Below the pieces are notes generated by a model. The model was not told the DNA's origin. It ran no database searches and saw only the letters and a program-made list of their open reading frames with translations. A program made the position numbers and the translations under genes. From Fulvivirga imtechensis AK7 (GTDB lineage Bacteria; Bacteroidota; Bacteroidia; Cytophagales; Cyclobacteriaceae), in NCBI RefSeq assembly GCF_000331535.1, contig NZ_AMZN01000049.1, positions 29,750 through 93,749 of the forward strand: 64,000 nucleotides of DNA, given 5' to 3'. This document shows, one piece after another, positions 17,853 to 25,055 of the stretch. The first letter of the stretch is position 1; each line of letters starts with the position of its first letter.

Positions 17853-19163
17853 ATGAAGGCCATATGCTTATATTTTCAGGTTCATCAGCCCTTCAGGCTT
17901 AAGACTTACCGTTTCTTTGATATCGGTAAGGATGACAACTACTTTGACAACCACAGCAATGCCGGTATAATCCGTAAGATCGCTGAAAAGTGCTACTTAC
18001 CTGCCAATAAAATCCTGATGGATATCATCCGCGCTTATCCCGGCCGGTTTAAGGTAGCTTTTTCTATTTCCGGCACTGCTCTGGACCAGTTTGAGCTTTA
18101 TGCACCGGAAGTGCTTAAAAGCTTCCGGGAACTGGTGGCGACCGGTCATGTTGAACTGCTCGCGGAAACCTACAGTCATTCCCTGGCATCTTTAGTTTCG
18201 GGAGATGAATTTAAAAAGCAGGTAAAACGACACATCAAGAGGATCAGGCAGCTATTTGGTGTTACCCCAACCACCTTCAGGAACACCGAGTTAATATACA
18301 GTGATAAAATTGCCAGAAAGGTTGCCATGATGGGCTTTGAAGCCATGCTAACGGAAGGCACCGAAAAGATCCTGGGTCCTCAAAGTCCCAATCATATCTA
18401 CAAAAGCCAGGCAGCTCCGAACCTGAAGCTCTTACTTAAAAATTACCGGCTTAGCGATGATATTGCCTTCCGGTTTTCGGACCAGTCGTGGCAGCAATGG
18501 CCGCTTACCAGCCAGAAATTTATCAAATGGCTAAACGAGCTGCCTGAAGAGCAGCAAATTGTGAATCTTTTTATGGATTATGAAACCTTTGGCGAACACC
18601 AATGGGCGGCTAATGGCATCTTTGATTTTCTAACCAGCCTGTCACTCGAGCTACTGACCTCATCTCCGTTCACCTTTGTCACCCCCACGGAAGCTATTCG
18701 TCAGCTTGACGTTAGAAACAGCCTGAGCGCATCAAATCCCATATCCTGGGCTGACGAGGCCCGTGATTTAAGCGCATGGCTTGGGAATGAACTACAACAT
18801 GATGCCTTTGATTCGCTATATAAGCTGAAAAAGAAAGTGAAAAAATGTACAGATAAGAAGATACTCAATGACTGGAAATACCTTCAAACCAGTGACCACT
18901 TCTACTATATGTGTACCAAGGATATGGCTGATGGAGAAGTACATAAATACTTTACCCCTTACTCATCACCCTACCTCGCCTTTATCAACTATATGAATGT
19001 ACTCAGCGATTTTGAGATCAGGGTAACACAACATTTAAGGGCATTAAGAAGACAACGAGAGCAGCAACTGATCAAAAAGCTGATCAACGATGAAAGAGAG
19101 GCTATTCTTCAACCTGTTATGGCAGACCTGATCGTAGAGAGAAAGATAAAAGCCAGAAAATAA
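17853..19163 (+). CDS. Glycoside hydrolase family 57 enzyme (alpha-amylase/glucanotransferase type)
   Basis: This 436-residue GH57 protein opens with LYFQVHQPFRL, the first GH57 conserved region. It has the nucleophile Glu146 in FRNTELIYSD and the acid/base Asp in FMDYETFGEHQW. GH57 enzymes hydrolyse or transfer alpha-1,4 (some alpha-1,6) glucan chains by a retaining mechanism. The short single-domain form linked to GH133 and GT4 genes is widespread in Bacteroidota and is annotated as alpha-amylase, though transferase activity is possible. The start is certain because the ATG directly follows the upstream TAG. No signal peptide is seen, so it acts in the cytoplasm on stored glycogen. A good terminator hairpin follows. 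Confidence 0.9.
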   Translation: MKAICLYFQVHQPFRLKTYRFFDIGKDDNYFDNHSNAGIIRKIAEKCYLPANKILMDIIRAYPGRFKVAFSISGTALDQFELYAPEVLKSFRELVATGHVELLAETYSHSLASLVSGDEFKKQVKRHIKRIRQLFGVTPTTFRNTELIYSDKIARKVAMMGFEAMLTEGTEKILGPQSPNHIYKSQAAPNLKLLLKNYRLSDDIAFRFSDQSWQQWPLTSQKFIKWLNELPEEQQIVNLFMDYETFGEHQWAANGIFDFLTSLSLELLTSSPFTFVTPTEAIRQLDVRNSLSASNPISWADEARDLSAWLGNELQHDAFDSLYKLKKKVKKCTDKKILNDWKYLQTSDHFYYMCTKDMADGEVHKYFTPYSSPYLAFINYMNVLSDFEIRVTQHLRALRRQREQQLIKKLINDEREAILQPVMADLIVERKIKARK

Positions 19164-19175
19164 AAACCCAATGCC

Positions 19176-19203
19176 CGCCTGCACGGTTTGTAGCCGTCAG
19201 GCG
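19176..19203 (+). terminator. Terminator hairpin of the glycogen operon
   Basis: CGCCTGcACGG (19176-19186) pairs with CCGTCAGGCG (19194-19203) with one bulge and a loop of about 7 bases, 13 bp after the GH57 stop. It is the strongest GC-rich stem in this part of the window. Only a weak T-rich stretch follows. Confidence 0.6.
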
Positions 19204-19259
19204 GATGCTTCTTTATGGGATTAACCGGCATCCACTCATGTAAAATTTTCATTAATTAT

Positions 19260-19289
19260 TTGTTCGGTTGTATTTATACCGTATTTTAG
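19260..19289 (+). promoter_or_regulatory. Promoter of the 19.3-kb small operon
   Basis: TTTG with its last base at 19262 and TATTTTAG at 19282-19289 are separated by exactly 19 bp. This matches the Bacteroidota TTG-N19-TAnnTTTG promoter with a single mismatch. Transcription would start near 19296, about 55 bp before the ATG at 19350. Confidence 0.55.
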
Positions 19290-19349
19290 AAGGTTTGGAA
19301 GCACCATAAAACTCATTTTTTAAACTTCGTTCTAAATCGCTGAAATACA

Positions 19350-19631
19350 ATGGAACAGCAACGTGGGAATTCAGAAAAGAATACCATATTCATTTCAAGT
19401 CTCAACGCAGTAATTGATGACTTAACCAAAATTTTAAAGCAGTATAAAGATGCACAACTGGCTTTTGCCAGCGATATCTACACCAGTGGTAATGGAGAAG
19501 TTTTTGAGTCGGATGGTCGTATGGCCGGCTATCAGGATGAACTTCGGGAAGTTATAACCATGTTTGAAAGGCAAATTGAAACGCTCGAAGCTGTAAGGCG
19601 CGAGCTTAGGTCTGAAAATGGGAAAAGTTGA
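19350..19631 (+). CDS. Small coiled-coil protein of unknown function
   Basis: I do not recognise this 93-residue protein. It is soluble, with two predicted helices rich in Leu, Glu, Lys and Gln: about 12-45, including SLNAVIDDLTKILKQYKD, and 62-90, including ELREVITMFERQIETLEAVRREL. They are joined by a Gly/Asp-rich turn, suggesting a helical hairpin or dimer. A good promoter lies 60 bp upstream. Its last 14 bases overlap the start of a 47-residue membrane protein, which is followed 5 bp later by a GNAT gene, so the three are probably one transcription unit. A role as cytoplasmic partner of the small membrane protein is a guess from this coupling. Confidence 0.7.
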   Translation: MEQQRGNSEKNTIFISSLNAVIDDLTKILKQYKDAQLAFASDIYTSGNGEVFESDGRMAGYQDELREVITMFERQIETLEAVRRELRSENGKS

Positions 19632-19761
19632 AGTTTTGTTGGCAATAATTGTTATTGGATGGTCTTTTATATCATTTGGCAGAAACCGGCTAACTGTTGA
19701 AGCTTACACCTATTCCGTATCATTCGAAACGGAGGCGCTGAGAGTCGACCCCTACGAATAG
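19618..19761 (+). CDS. 47-residue single-span membrane protein
   Basis: The ATG at 19618 lies inside the 3' end of the preceding gene (14-bp overlap) and the frame runs to TAG at 19759-19761. The product has one hydrophobic helix (about 5-20, VEVLLAIIVIGWSFISF), then Arg residues and an acidic tail ending RVDPYE. The positive-inside rule puts the C-terminal side next to the helix in the cytoplasm. It is too short for usual gene-calling limits, but the overlap upstream and the 5-bp gap to the next gene make translation likely. The function is unknown. Confidence 0.5.
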   Translation: MGKVEVLLAIIVIGWSFISFGRNRLTVEAYTYSVSFETEALRVDPYE

Positions 19762-19766
19762 TATGC

Positions 19767-20255
19767 ATGAACTTCCTGGAAACCACCACACTTGATGAGA
19801 AGCAAAAAAAGCAAATTTATCAACTTTGGAATGATGAGTACCCCGCTTGCCTGAATTATGATTCGGTAGAACAGTTTGAAAGTTATCTTTCGAAGCTACA
19901 TAATCAGTTGTACATCTTGCTGGTCAATGAAAACAATGAGGTGAGGGGCTGGTATGCCGAATTTGACAGGGACAACAACCGATGGTTTGCCATGATCCTT
20001 CATCATGAATTGCAGGGAAAAGGCTTTGGAAGCCGTATATTGAAAAAATCGAAGACAAATAATGCAGAACTTAACGGTTGGGTCATAGACAGCAATGGTT
20101 ATAAAAAAACTAATGGTGATATATATCAATCTCCCCTCCTGTTCTATATAAAAAATGGATTCACACCGCTAATAGAAACCCGGCTTGAAACCCATCAACT
20201 GTCGGCTGTAAAAATCAAATGGACACCAAATTCTCCTGCTATCAGACTGACTTAG
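19767..20255 (+). CDS. GNAT-family acetyltransferase
   Basis: The 162-residue single GNAT domain has the acetyl-CoA-binding turn in HHELQGKGFGSRIL (the R/Q-x-x-G-x-G/A loop) and the C-terminal beta-bulge region in SPLLFYIKNGFTPL, which matches the FYxKxGF element of the family. It should move an acetyl group from acetyl-CoA to an amine; the substrate is unknown. It is the third gene of the small operon from 19350, five bases after the 47-residue membrane protein. Nothing in the context identifies the substrate. Confidence 0.8.
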   Translation: MNFLETTTLDEKQKKQIYQLWNDEYPACLNYDSVEQFESYLSKLHNQLYILLVNENNEVRGWYAEFDRDNNRWFAMILHHELQGKGFGSRILKKSKTNNAELNGWVIDSNGYKKTNGDIYQSPLLFYIKNGFTPLIETRLETHQLSAVKIKWTPNSPAIRLT

Positions 20256-20313
20256 CTATTAGCACAAGGATAACACCGCAGCGGACAGGGTCTTATGTCC
20301 AAAACATTCCTGT

Positions 20314-20406
20314 TTACCTCTGGTTACGGTTCTTCTTCTTTTTATAACCTATAGCTATGAACACCGTAATAAGCACAACTATAACGGTTATTATTGTTAT
20401 CATCAT
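20314..20406 (-). CDS. Possible 30-residue membrane peptide
   Basis: The minus strand encodes two Met, about 17 hydrophobic residues (Ile/Val/Leu/Thr), then Gly-Tyr and a basic tail of four Lys, Asn, Arg, Asn, Gln, Arg before TAA. A hydrophobic helix with a basic C-terminus fits a small membrane protein, and type I toxins look similar. No ribosome-binding site is visible, and Bacteroidota often lack one. It could be chance. Confidence 0.3.
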   Translation of the reverse strand: MMITIITVIVVLITVFIAIGYKKKKNRNQR

Positions 20407-20608
20407 ACAAAACAAACCACCACACCCTCTAATTGTTTGCGCATGCCTTTGCTTTTTTCGTTTCAAAGTTAATACTTAATCAGGCTCAAAGAACCTCACT
20501 CTTATCTCTCACTCCGCTTGATCTTCCTAATAACATGAATTCGACATAGCAGAATCCAAGGCTGTGCCCGTCAGCGGGACGCCATTTTCTCAAGGCCGTT
20601 CGGTTAAC

Positions 20609-20715
20609 TTGTCATTATTCACAAAATCAACTGAAGGTTGGTGGTTGCTCCCCGAGAATAAGCTCGGAGCATGCAGGTTGACCGTCTATTTTCAAGTATT
20701 TTATATCGAACTCAC
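20609..20715. repeat. 107-bp interspersed repeat, copy A
   Basis: This aligns without gaps to 59746-59852, with 78 of 107 positions identical by my hand count. The first 10 and last 17 bases are identical, and AAGTATTTTATATCGAACTC is shared near the right end. The middle is a GC-rich inverted segment (CCCCGAG...CTCGG). It lies 25 bp past the stop of the serine hydrolase gene. Confidence 0.65.
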
Positions 20716-20740
20716 GTTAATACCCGGTTAAATGCGCCCA

Positions 20741-22126
20741 CTACTCCGGCAAAGCCGCTAATATTTCCTTTAAAAAATTATTGAAGTCAAAATTCCCACG
20801 TTTTGTAAGTCCGGTCCGCACGATAATTACTTTTTTGGATGGAATAATAAACACCCGCTGGCCCTCATAGCCATTCATACTGAACATATCGGTTGGTGCA
20901 TCAGGGTACCACCGATCTTCAGGACTACCAGTGGGTCCGGCATTGAGCCAGAAATGTGCCCCATACTCACCTCTGGGAGCTCCGGGAGTAGGTGTGGATG
21001 AATATTTCACCCATCCTTCAGGTAGAATTCTTTCTCCCTTCCAAACTCCATCATTCAGGTACAGTAGCCCAAACTTAGCCCAGTCTCCTGGTGTAGCATA
21101 TGCATAGGAAGACCCTACAAAAGTACCAGACGCATCAGGTTCCACAACAACGCTCGTCATACCAAGTTTATTGAACAGCCGGGTTCTTACAAAAGCATAA
21201 TATGTATCTTTTTTAATGTGATCTCTGATAATTTTCGATAAAATATTAGAAGTACCACTTGAATAGTACCAATGGGCATCAGGCTCATATTCTAACGGGT
21301 AGCTGGCGGCATAACCGCCCATATCAGCCATTTTAAAGAGCATATCGGTGGCGGCACTGGGCCCTCCATACTCCTCCTCCCAATACAAGCCACTGCTCAT
21401 TCTCAGCAACTGATCAGTAGTAATTGCTGATCTTGGATCACCGGCTGATTGCCACTGCTCAACAGGAGCTGGTTCATAAATGTTAAGTGCTCCGTCTTTC
21501 ACCAATATACCCACGAGGGCATTGGTAATGCTCTTGGTCATAGACCACCCCATTTGAGGTGTATTTTTATCGAACCCTACAGCATATTGTTCTACCAATA
21601 AATGACCATCATAAACCACCACCACACCCCTGGTGTTTTGAGGGCGCTCCGGGTCTGTCTCCTTAAAGGCATGATGTACTACTGTTTTTAAAGCTAGTAT
21701 ATCGACCCCTTCAGGCACCGTATCCCTGACTTGAGAACCATAAGGCCATGGTAAAGTATCTGGCGCTGAAGTAAACTTCGGTAAGTGATAAGTCTGACCT
21801 CTTACTTCTCCCTCATCCAAACCTGATAGCAATGTGCAGCCTAAACCTTTACGATAAATGGCTTTTTTAGTCGCCATCCCGAAAACCTTTCCATATGCAG
21901 ATGAATCCGAAGGATCAACATAAAAAGTACCTAATGAAAGTGGAAACGAGCCCAACTCATTGGCTATGGCTGATTCAGGAGCTCTTCCCGAAACATAGAC
22001 GCAACTACATAAATTTTTGGCCCCATACCCACTAATGATCGGGAATGCCCGCCATGCGTAACTAATGACATAAATAAAAACTGCCAGGAGTATTACCAGT
22101 AGTAGGACTTTAACTAATTTCTTCAT
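20741..22126 (-). CDS. Serine hydrolase, beta-lactamase class C family
   Basis: The 461-residue protein has an N-terminal membrane anchor or uncleaved signal (about 4-25) and a class C beta-lactamase/penicillin-binding-like domain. The nucleophile motif is SMTK (in MGWSMTKSITN), the Tyr motif is in YYSSGTSN, and the third conserved block is near FIIPSKKVIIVRTG. The family includes esterases, D-amino-acid hydrolases and peptidases as well as beta-lactamases, and long anchored Bacteroidota members are usually esterase/peptidase-like. It faces the periplasm. A lipoprotein gene lies 77 bp upstream on the same strand and probably shares its promoter. The substrate is unknown; resistance should not be assumed. 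Confidence 0.85.
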   Translation of the reverse strand: MKKLVKVLLLVILLAVFIYVISYAWRAFPIISGYGAKNLCSCVYVSGRAPESAIANELGSFPLSLGTFYVDPSDSSAYGKVFGMATKKAIYRKGLGCTLLSGLDEGEVRGQTYHLPKFTSAPDTLPWPYGSQVRDTVPEGVDILALKTVVHHAFKETDPERPQNTRGVVVVYDGHLLVEQYAVGFDKNTPQMGWSMTKSITNALVGILVKDGALNIYEPAPVEQWQSAGDPRSAITTDQLLRMSSGLYWEEEYGGPSAATDMLFKMADMGGYAASYPLEYEPDAHWYYSSGTSNILSKIIRDHIKKDTYYAFVRTRLFNKLGMTSVVVEPDASGTFVGSSYAYATPGDWAKFGLLYLNDGVWKGERILPEGWVKYSSTPTPGAPRGEYGAHFWLNAGPTGSPEDRWYPDAPTDMFSMNGYEGQRVFIIPSKKVIIVRTGLTKRGNFDFNNFLKEILAALPE

Positions 22127-22171
22127 GTTTAGATCAGTATTGAGATGTTAGTATAGAGCACTTAGACCTTA

Positions 22172-22206
22172 ACTCAATACTCACGACTAGTTACTCACAA
22201 CTATTA
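22172..22206. repeat. Degenerate heptamer array
   Basis: Five consecutive 7-base units, ACTCAAT, ACTCACG, ACTAGTT, ACTCACA and ACTATTA, all begin ACT. Read on the minus strand, AGT recurs every 7 bases. The last unit contains the stop codon of the lipoprotein gene (22204-22206). Confidence 0.55.
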
Positions 22207-22698
22207 TTGCTTTTGCTGTTTTCCCCAATAAAGATCATCCTCCTGTCCATCTTCGTCCCAATCGATATAACCTTCAAATACTGCCTCGTTCCCTACTATC
22301 CTGGTGGCATAGCTATAAGTGTTTCCCTCCTCACCCATTGTCAAAGTATCTCCTTTTACTGACCAGGTGCCCGTTCGTGTCATAATCACCACATCTTCCA
22401 GGTCCCGGTATTCTGATGTATAAGTACCGTCTTCCTTAAAGGTCGTGCGTATCGGCTTGATCTTCAATCTTTCCTCCCATTGTCCTTCGGGCACATTAAT
22501 AATGGAATCTCCCTTGTCTGCATTTATTTTTACTTTCATGCTGGTATTACGCCATTCGCCCAGCATATCCATTTTTAAAGAGTAATGAGTACCTTCCTCT
22601 TCATTTTCAGGCAACTTGGTTGTTTCCTCCTTCTTCCCAGGGTCACATGAGCAAATAATTACTAAGGCAAAAAAGGCAAATGCTATTGTTTTCATCAT
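22204..22698 (-). CDS. Lipoprotein with lipocalin-like domain
   Basis: The 164-residue protein has a lipoprotein signal (about 1-18, ending VIICSC) and a short charged linker. The following beta-rich domain resembles lipocalin-like/DUF domains of Bacteroidota lipoproteins: it starts with a GEWRNTSM-type GxW motif and continues with FKEDGTYTSEY and GTWSVKGDTLTMGEEG. This suggests a small beta-barrel binding a hydrophobic ligand on the membrane surface, but no specific ligand can be named. It is the first gene of a unit with the serine hydrolase downstream. A TTG-N19-TACTTTAG promoter lies at 22718-22747. Confidence 0.75.
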   Translation of the reverse strand: MMKTIAFAFFALVIICSCDPGKKEETTKLPENEEEGTHYSLKMDMLGEWRNTSMKVKINADKGDSIINVPEGQWEERLKIKPIRTTFKEDGTYTSEYRDLEDVVIMTRTGTWSVKGDTLTMGEEGNTYSYATRIVGNEAVFEGYIDWDEDGQEDDLYWGKQQKQ

Positions 22699-22717
22699 CG
22701 GTTGGTGGTTTAAACGT

Positions 22718-22747
22718 CTAAAGTAGTCTTACGAAAGCGTATTTCAA
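22718..22747 (-). promoter_or_regulatory. Promoter of the lipoprotein/serine hydrolase unit
   Basis: On the minus strand TTG (22747-22745) is followed after exactly 19 bp by TACTTTAG (22725-22718), one mismatch from TAnnTTTG. Transcription would start about 7 bp further and give a leader of roughly 15 bases before the ATG at 22698. Confidence 0.55.
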
Positions 22748-22771
22748 AATGAGCTGTTGCAATTAAAAATG

Positions 22772-22779
22772 TATTTTTG
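22772..22779 (+). promoter_or_regulatory. Promoter -7 element of ywbE
   Basis: TATTTTTG matches TAnnTTTG exactly, 18 bp before the ATG at 22798. No TTG lies 19 bp upstream. Its position rules out the upstream in-frame start at 22777, which would fall inside the box. Confidence 0.45.
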
Positions 22780-22797
22780 CCACAAAGAGAACAAACC

Positions 22798-22992
22798 ATG
22801 AACGGAAAAAACAGAAAAGATATAAAACCAGGACTTAGGGTGGCAATAGTGCTAAAAAAGGATCAGAGAACAGGCAAACTTACAGAAGGAGTTGTAAAAG
22901 ACCTGCTCACAAAATCGCCTACTCACCACAGAGGTATAAAAGTGAGATTGGAAGACGGGCAGATCGGTCGCGTGCAGGAGATTTTGGATTGA
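22798..22992 (+). CDS. ywbE: YwbE family protein
   Basis: From the ATG at 22798 the product is 64 residues (MNGKNRKDIKPGLRV), the usual YwbE length. The family pattern is nearly complete: DIKPGLxVxIVLKKDQRTGKLT, an HHRGIKVRLEDGQIGRV block and a short end. It is a small, probably nucleic-acid-binding or structural beta protein of unknown function found in many Firmicutes and Bacteroidota. It is divergent from the lipoprotein gene with about 100 bp in between. A broken PIN-toxin gene follows 54 bp after its stop. Confidence 0.9.
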   Translation: MNGKNRKDIKPGLRVAIVLKKDQRTGKLTEGVVKDLLTKSPTHHRGIKVRLEDGQIGRVQEILD

Positions 22993-23046
22993 TCCTCCGG
23001 AAAATTCGTCTTCTATAAAAACCTATCTTACAAATAAAAGTAAAGA

Positions 23047-23440
23047 ATTGGCGAATTTGAACTACTAAAAGAGGGCCTTGGACAAATTACAATCACGGAG
23101 ATTGTCGTATCCGAATTCAATAGACCTATTCCTCAATGGATTGAAATTATAAATCCAAAGTCTGACTTACACAAAGGTTTATTTGGCCTTCTTGATGCTG
23201 GAGAAGCCACATCTATATCCCTGGCCTCTGAATATAAAATATTGTTTATTGATCATAGATGAATTGAAGGGTAGAAAGATAGCAAAAGAGCTGGGAATAG
23301 AGATATCGGGTTCGCTGGGTGTATTGATTACTGCCAGAAATAAAGGTGTTATTAAAAAAGTAAAGCCATTGAAGGAAACCAACTTTCGACTATCAGATAA
23401 GTGGGTCCAGGCAGTTCTGAATCATGTCAAAGAAGATTGA
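23047..23440 (+). pseudogene. DUF3368/PIN-domain toxin remnant
   Basis: Two plus-strand frames together give most of a DUF3368 (VapC-like PIN) protein. The first, from 23047, encodes IGEFELLKEG, SEFNRPIPQWIEIINPKS and LLDAGEATSISLASEYK, then stops at about 23261. The second continues with LLIIDELKGRKIAKELGIEISG and SLGVLITARNKGVIKKV to 23440. One extra T in the TTGTTTA stretch near 23245 would explain the shift. The expected first 15-17 residues, carrying the first catalytic Asp (SDTSxL), are missing. Intact members are RNases acting as toxins beside a small antitoxin; no antitoxin gene is present. Confidence 0.75.
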
Positions 23441-23446
23441 ATTTAG

Positions 23447-24412
23447 CTATAATTCACCGTTACCGAAAAACTCCATCGCACGCTTCTCCATATAGTTAAA
23501 TTCACTACCCTTTAGCGTAAACCCGACATGACCACCATATTGCGGAGCTTCAAAATAAAGAAACTGGTGATCTCTGCAAGCGGATACCGGGTAACACTCA
23601 TCAGGTAAAAAGGGGTCATTCCATGCATTCACCAGCAAAGTGGGCACTTTTGTTTGATACATGTACCGCTCGGCACTGGCTTTGAAGTAAAAGTCTTCTG
23701 CACTCTCAAAGCCATGCAAAGGTGCAGTATATAAATTATCGAAATCAGGGAAATAACGGACCTGGCGAAAATCCGACATTTTGATCTGATCCGGATATTT
23801 CAGCGCCTTCTCCCTGATCTTCTTCTCCAGCTTGCTTAAAAATCGTTTTCTATAAAAGTTGTTTCCTTCTTTGGCCAACTCTGCCACGCTGGAAGCCAAA
23901 TTTACAGGCACCGAAAAAGCTGCGCCACCCTTTACCTGCGGAGGCAAATGCTCTGGCGCTTCTCCAAGATATTTCAGCGTCATGCTACCTCCCATACTGA
24001 AGCCGACTAGCACAATGTCCGTATATTTATACTTATTTAATGCGTGACTCACTACATACGTCAGGTCCTCAGTATCGCCATGGTGATAGAACCTGGCCTT
24101 GCTGTTGATCTCGCCACTACAGCTACGGCAATTCCAGGCAAGAGCATCCCAGCCATGCTCATGAAAATATTTGGCCATGCCCTTAACATAGGGCCTGTCG
24201 GTATTCCCTTCAAGGCCATGAGAGATAATGATCAGCTTACTGGCGTCATCAGTCAGCCAATCGAGATCTAGAAAATCTCCATCCGGGGTGGAAATACGCT
24301 CTCTTTTATAAGCAACACCTTGTATTTTTCTGAAAGAACTGGGGATCACTGTGGCTAAATGGCCATTTTTAAGGTAAAACGGTGGTGTATATTTTGATTT
24401 TAGTAATGGCAT
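23447..24412 (-). CDS. Alpha/beta hydrolase, YheT family
   Basis: The 321-residue protein matches the YheT (UPF0017) group. It opens with a YTPPFYLKNGHLATV-type N-terminus, then ISHGLEGNTDRPYVKG and the nucleophile elbow GFSMGGS. VNAWNDPFLP carries the acid and QYGGHVGF the catalytic His. Catalytic Ser/Asp/His are all present. Members are thought to be carboxylesterases; the natural substrate is unknown. No signal peptide is seen. It is transcribed alone and convergent with the PIN remnant, whose stop is 6 bp away. The first Met at 24412 is right at the start of the conserved block. Confidence 0.88.
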   Translation of the reverse strand: MPLLKSKYTPPFYLKNGHLATVIPSSFRKIQGVAYKRERISTPDGDFLDLDWLTDDASKLIIISHGLEGNTDRPYVKGMAKYFHEHGWDALAWNCRSCSGEINSKARFYHHGDTEDLTYVVSHALNKYKYTDIVLVGFSMGGSMTLKYLGEAPEHLPPQVKGGAAFSVPVNLASSVAELAKEGNNFYRKRFLSKLEKKIREKALKYPDQIKMSDFRQVRYFPDFDNLYTAPLHGFESAEDFYFKASAERYMYQTKVPTLLVNAWNDPFLPDECYPVSACRDHQFLYFEAPQYGGHVGFTLKGSEFNYMEKRAMEFFGNGEL

Positions 24413-24665
24413 TATCTTGTCACGTAGCTGAGATATGAACGACTAAGTACCACATAAAATATTAATTAACCATATAGCCAATTAATTTTGTTCAAACATG
24501 GTGGATTGCATAATTTCGCCACCGTGAAATTCTTTGCCTCTTACTTCAGGAATTATGGCAATTGAAACTGTCCATAAGGCGCTGGCGATTAAATTTCATC
24601 GGTATCGGGCACCGGGAATCAACCTGTTTTTTGGCTATAGGAGCCTGTTTCTAAAATGAACTACT

Positions 24666-24959
24666 ATGACAAACTTAGGACGACTGAGAGTACTTGGCTT
24701 TATGGAAGGCATCAGTTTTATAGTGCTGCTAGGCATATGCATGCCGCTAAAATATGGCTGGAATATACCCGGGCCCACCTTTTATGCAGGAATGGCACAT
24801 GGCGTGTTGTTTATCGGATATTGTCTCTGGGTAGTAATTGTTGCCATACAACTTAAATGGACCATAACCAAAGTTTTCTGGGCGCTCATAGCCTCACTCC
24901 TGCCTTTTGGACCTTTTGTCGCAGATCGGAAGCTTTTTAGATATGAGGTTAATGGTTAA
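24666..24959 (+). CDS. DUF3817 membrane protein
   Basis: The 97-residue inner-membrane protein has three hydrophobic helices (about 10-28, 38-62, 70-88). The family pattern is clear: LGRLRVLGFMEGISFIVLLGI, PLKYGWN, AHGVLFIGY and a final SLLPFGPFVADRKL. Members occur in many bacteria, sometimes fused to transporters; the function is unknown. The ATG at 24666 gives the standard N-terminus. The stop codon TAA at 24957-24959 lies inside a 7-bp tandem repeat, so the last three residues (Val-Asn-Gly) are encoded by the repeat, showing the array has grown into the gene end. Confidence 0.85.
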   Translation: MTNLGRLRVLGFMEGISFIVLLGICMPLKYGWNIPGPTFYAGMAHGVLFIGYCLWVVIVAIQLKWTITKVFWALIASLLPFGPFVADRKLFRYEVNG

Positions 24960-25052
24960 TGGTTAATTGTTAATGGTTAATGGTTAATTGTTAATGGTTA
25001 ATTGTTAATGGTTAATGGTTATTCGTAAATCGTAAATCGTAAATCGTAAATC
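24948..25052. repeat. Heptamer tandem array, 15 units
   Basis: Fifteen consecutive 7-base units without a gap: ten GTTAATG or GTTAATT, one GTTATTC, then four GTAAATC. The single GTTATTC unit is intermediate between the two types. The array fills the gap between two convergent genes and supplies the stop codon of the DUF3817 gene. Confidence 0.95.
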
Positions 25053-25055
25053 GAA

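Larger units (their letters stand above)
20256..20740. other. Intergenic region with a small ORF and a 107-bp repeat
   Basis: This convergent 485-bp gap holds a possible 30-residue membrane peptide on the minus strand (20314-20406) and one copy of the 107-bp repeat (20609-20715). The stretch 20420-20600 shows nothing recognisable. Confidence 0.6.

Noticed and set aside
24948..25052. The heptamer array read as a CRISPR-like array
   Set aside because: Units are 7 bp with no spacers and no cas genes are present anywhere in the window.
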